From NCBI GenBank assembly GCA_032209605.1, contig JASFXZ010000005.1:31918905-31982904 (forward strand): a DNA stretch of 64,000 nucleotides. The letters run 5' to 3'. The first letter of the stretch is position 1. Each line of letters starts with the position of its first letter. The position numbers were made by a program, and so were the translations under genes. Below the pieces are notes generated by a model. The model had not been told where the DNA came from. It searched no databases and saw only the letters and a list, made by a program, of their open reading frames with translations. The stretch comes from Mactromeris polynyma (Eukaryota; Mollusca; Bivalvia; Venerida; Mactridae). Shown here in pieces: positions 63,747 through 64,000 of this stretch.

Positions 63747-64000
63747 GTCCGCCTAGTTTGCTCAGTAAGTAAAACACTAGACTACCAATCTAGAGGTCGT
63801 TGGTGGGAATTCCTGGTGGAGTCTATGTTCGTGACAATTGGATTGCAGATAATACATTTACACTCATGGTCATGTGTCCCCCATCACCTCTTAGTCTTGA
63901 GGGGAATTGTCAGTTGCTCGCGGAAGGAAAGGTTAGGTCTGGTTGGTAACCATGGACACTGGTAACGTGAACTGTCAGAACTGAACTATTGTTGACAGAC
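63747..64000 (+). mobile_element. tRNA-derived SINE (family 1), cut by the window end
   Basis: Head GTTTGCTCAGTAAGTAAAAC then CTAGAGGTCGTTGGTGGGAA, body GTGACAATTGGATTGCAGAT, tail GGTTAGGTCTGGTTGGTAAC. More diverged in its boxes than the 62.7 kb copy, hence probably inactive. Confidence 0.75.

Overview
The window looks like nuclear DNA of a mollusc, probably a bivalve. It has intron-rich genes with GT-AG junctions, about 65% A+T, and repeat families I associate with bivalve genomes (the 'TATGCCCCC' element, the 'GGCCATAATTCC' repeat, tRNA-derived SINEs). No bacterial, viral or CRISPR feature was found. Gene models were built by joining conserved exons by eye and checking splice sites and codon phase; no database search was possible.

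Layout: (1) 1-15.7 kb holds a minus-strand gene resembling AKNA, a centrosomal microtubule organiser. It has a large acidic exon at 1797-3764, a short first coding exon at 10842-10914, and a likely promoter with noncoding exon near 15.6-15.7 kb. (2) 15.9-41.15 kb is an old tandem segmental duplication. Each unit carries a minus-strand TSEN15 gene (tRNA-splicing endonuclease subunit) head to head with a plus-strand RING-H2 E3 ligase gene. In unit A (15.9-30.2 kb) both genes are broken; in unit B (30.2-41.15 kb) both are intact. Unit A also carries a 4.9 kb inverted-repeat transposon and a 977 bp Harbinger-like MITE. Unit B carries two young palindromic insertions and two expanded minisatellites. 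(3) 41.2-47.7 kb is CSNK2B (casein kinase II regulatory subunit), six coding exons. (4) 51.7-58.9 kb is DDX39B/UAP56 (spliceosome and mRNA-export DEAD-box ATPase), nine coding exons. (5) 60.4-62.2 kb is a two-exon orphan seven-transmembrane receptor. (6) 62.7-64 kb holds two copies of one SINE family, one with a 31-bp minisatellite that grew from its tail.

CSNK2B and DDX39B are housekeeping genes adjacent here and also linked in the human MHC class III region. Human TSEN15 and AKNA lie in two other MHC-paralogous regions (1q and 9q), so the window may keep part of a pre-vertebrate linkage group. The clearest oddities are the asymmetric decay of the duplication, the palindromic insertions visible by comparing its copies, a dispersed element that carries a variable 25-bp tandem repeat, and the SINE-born minisatellite.
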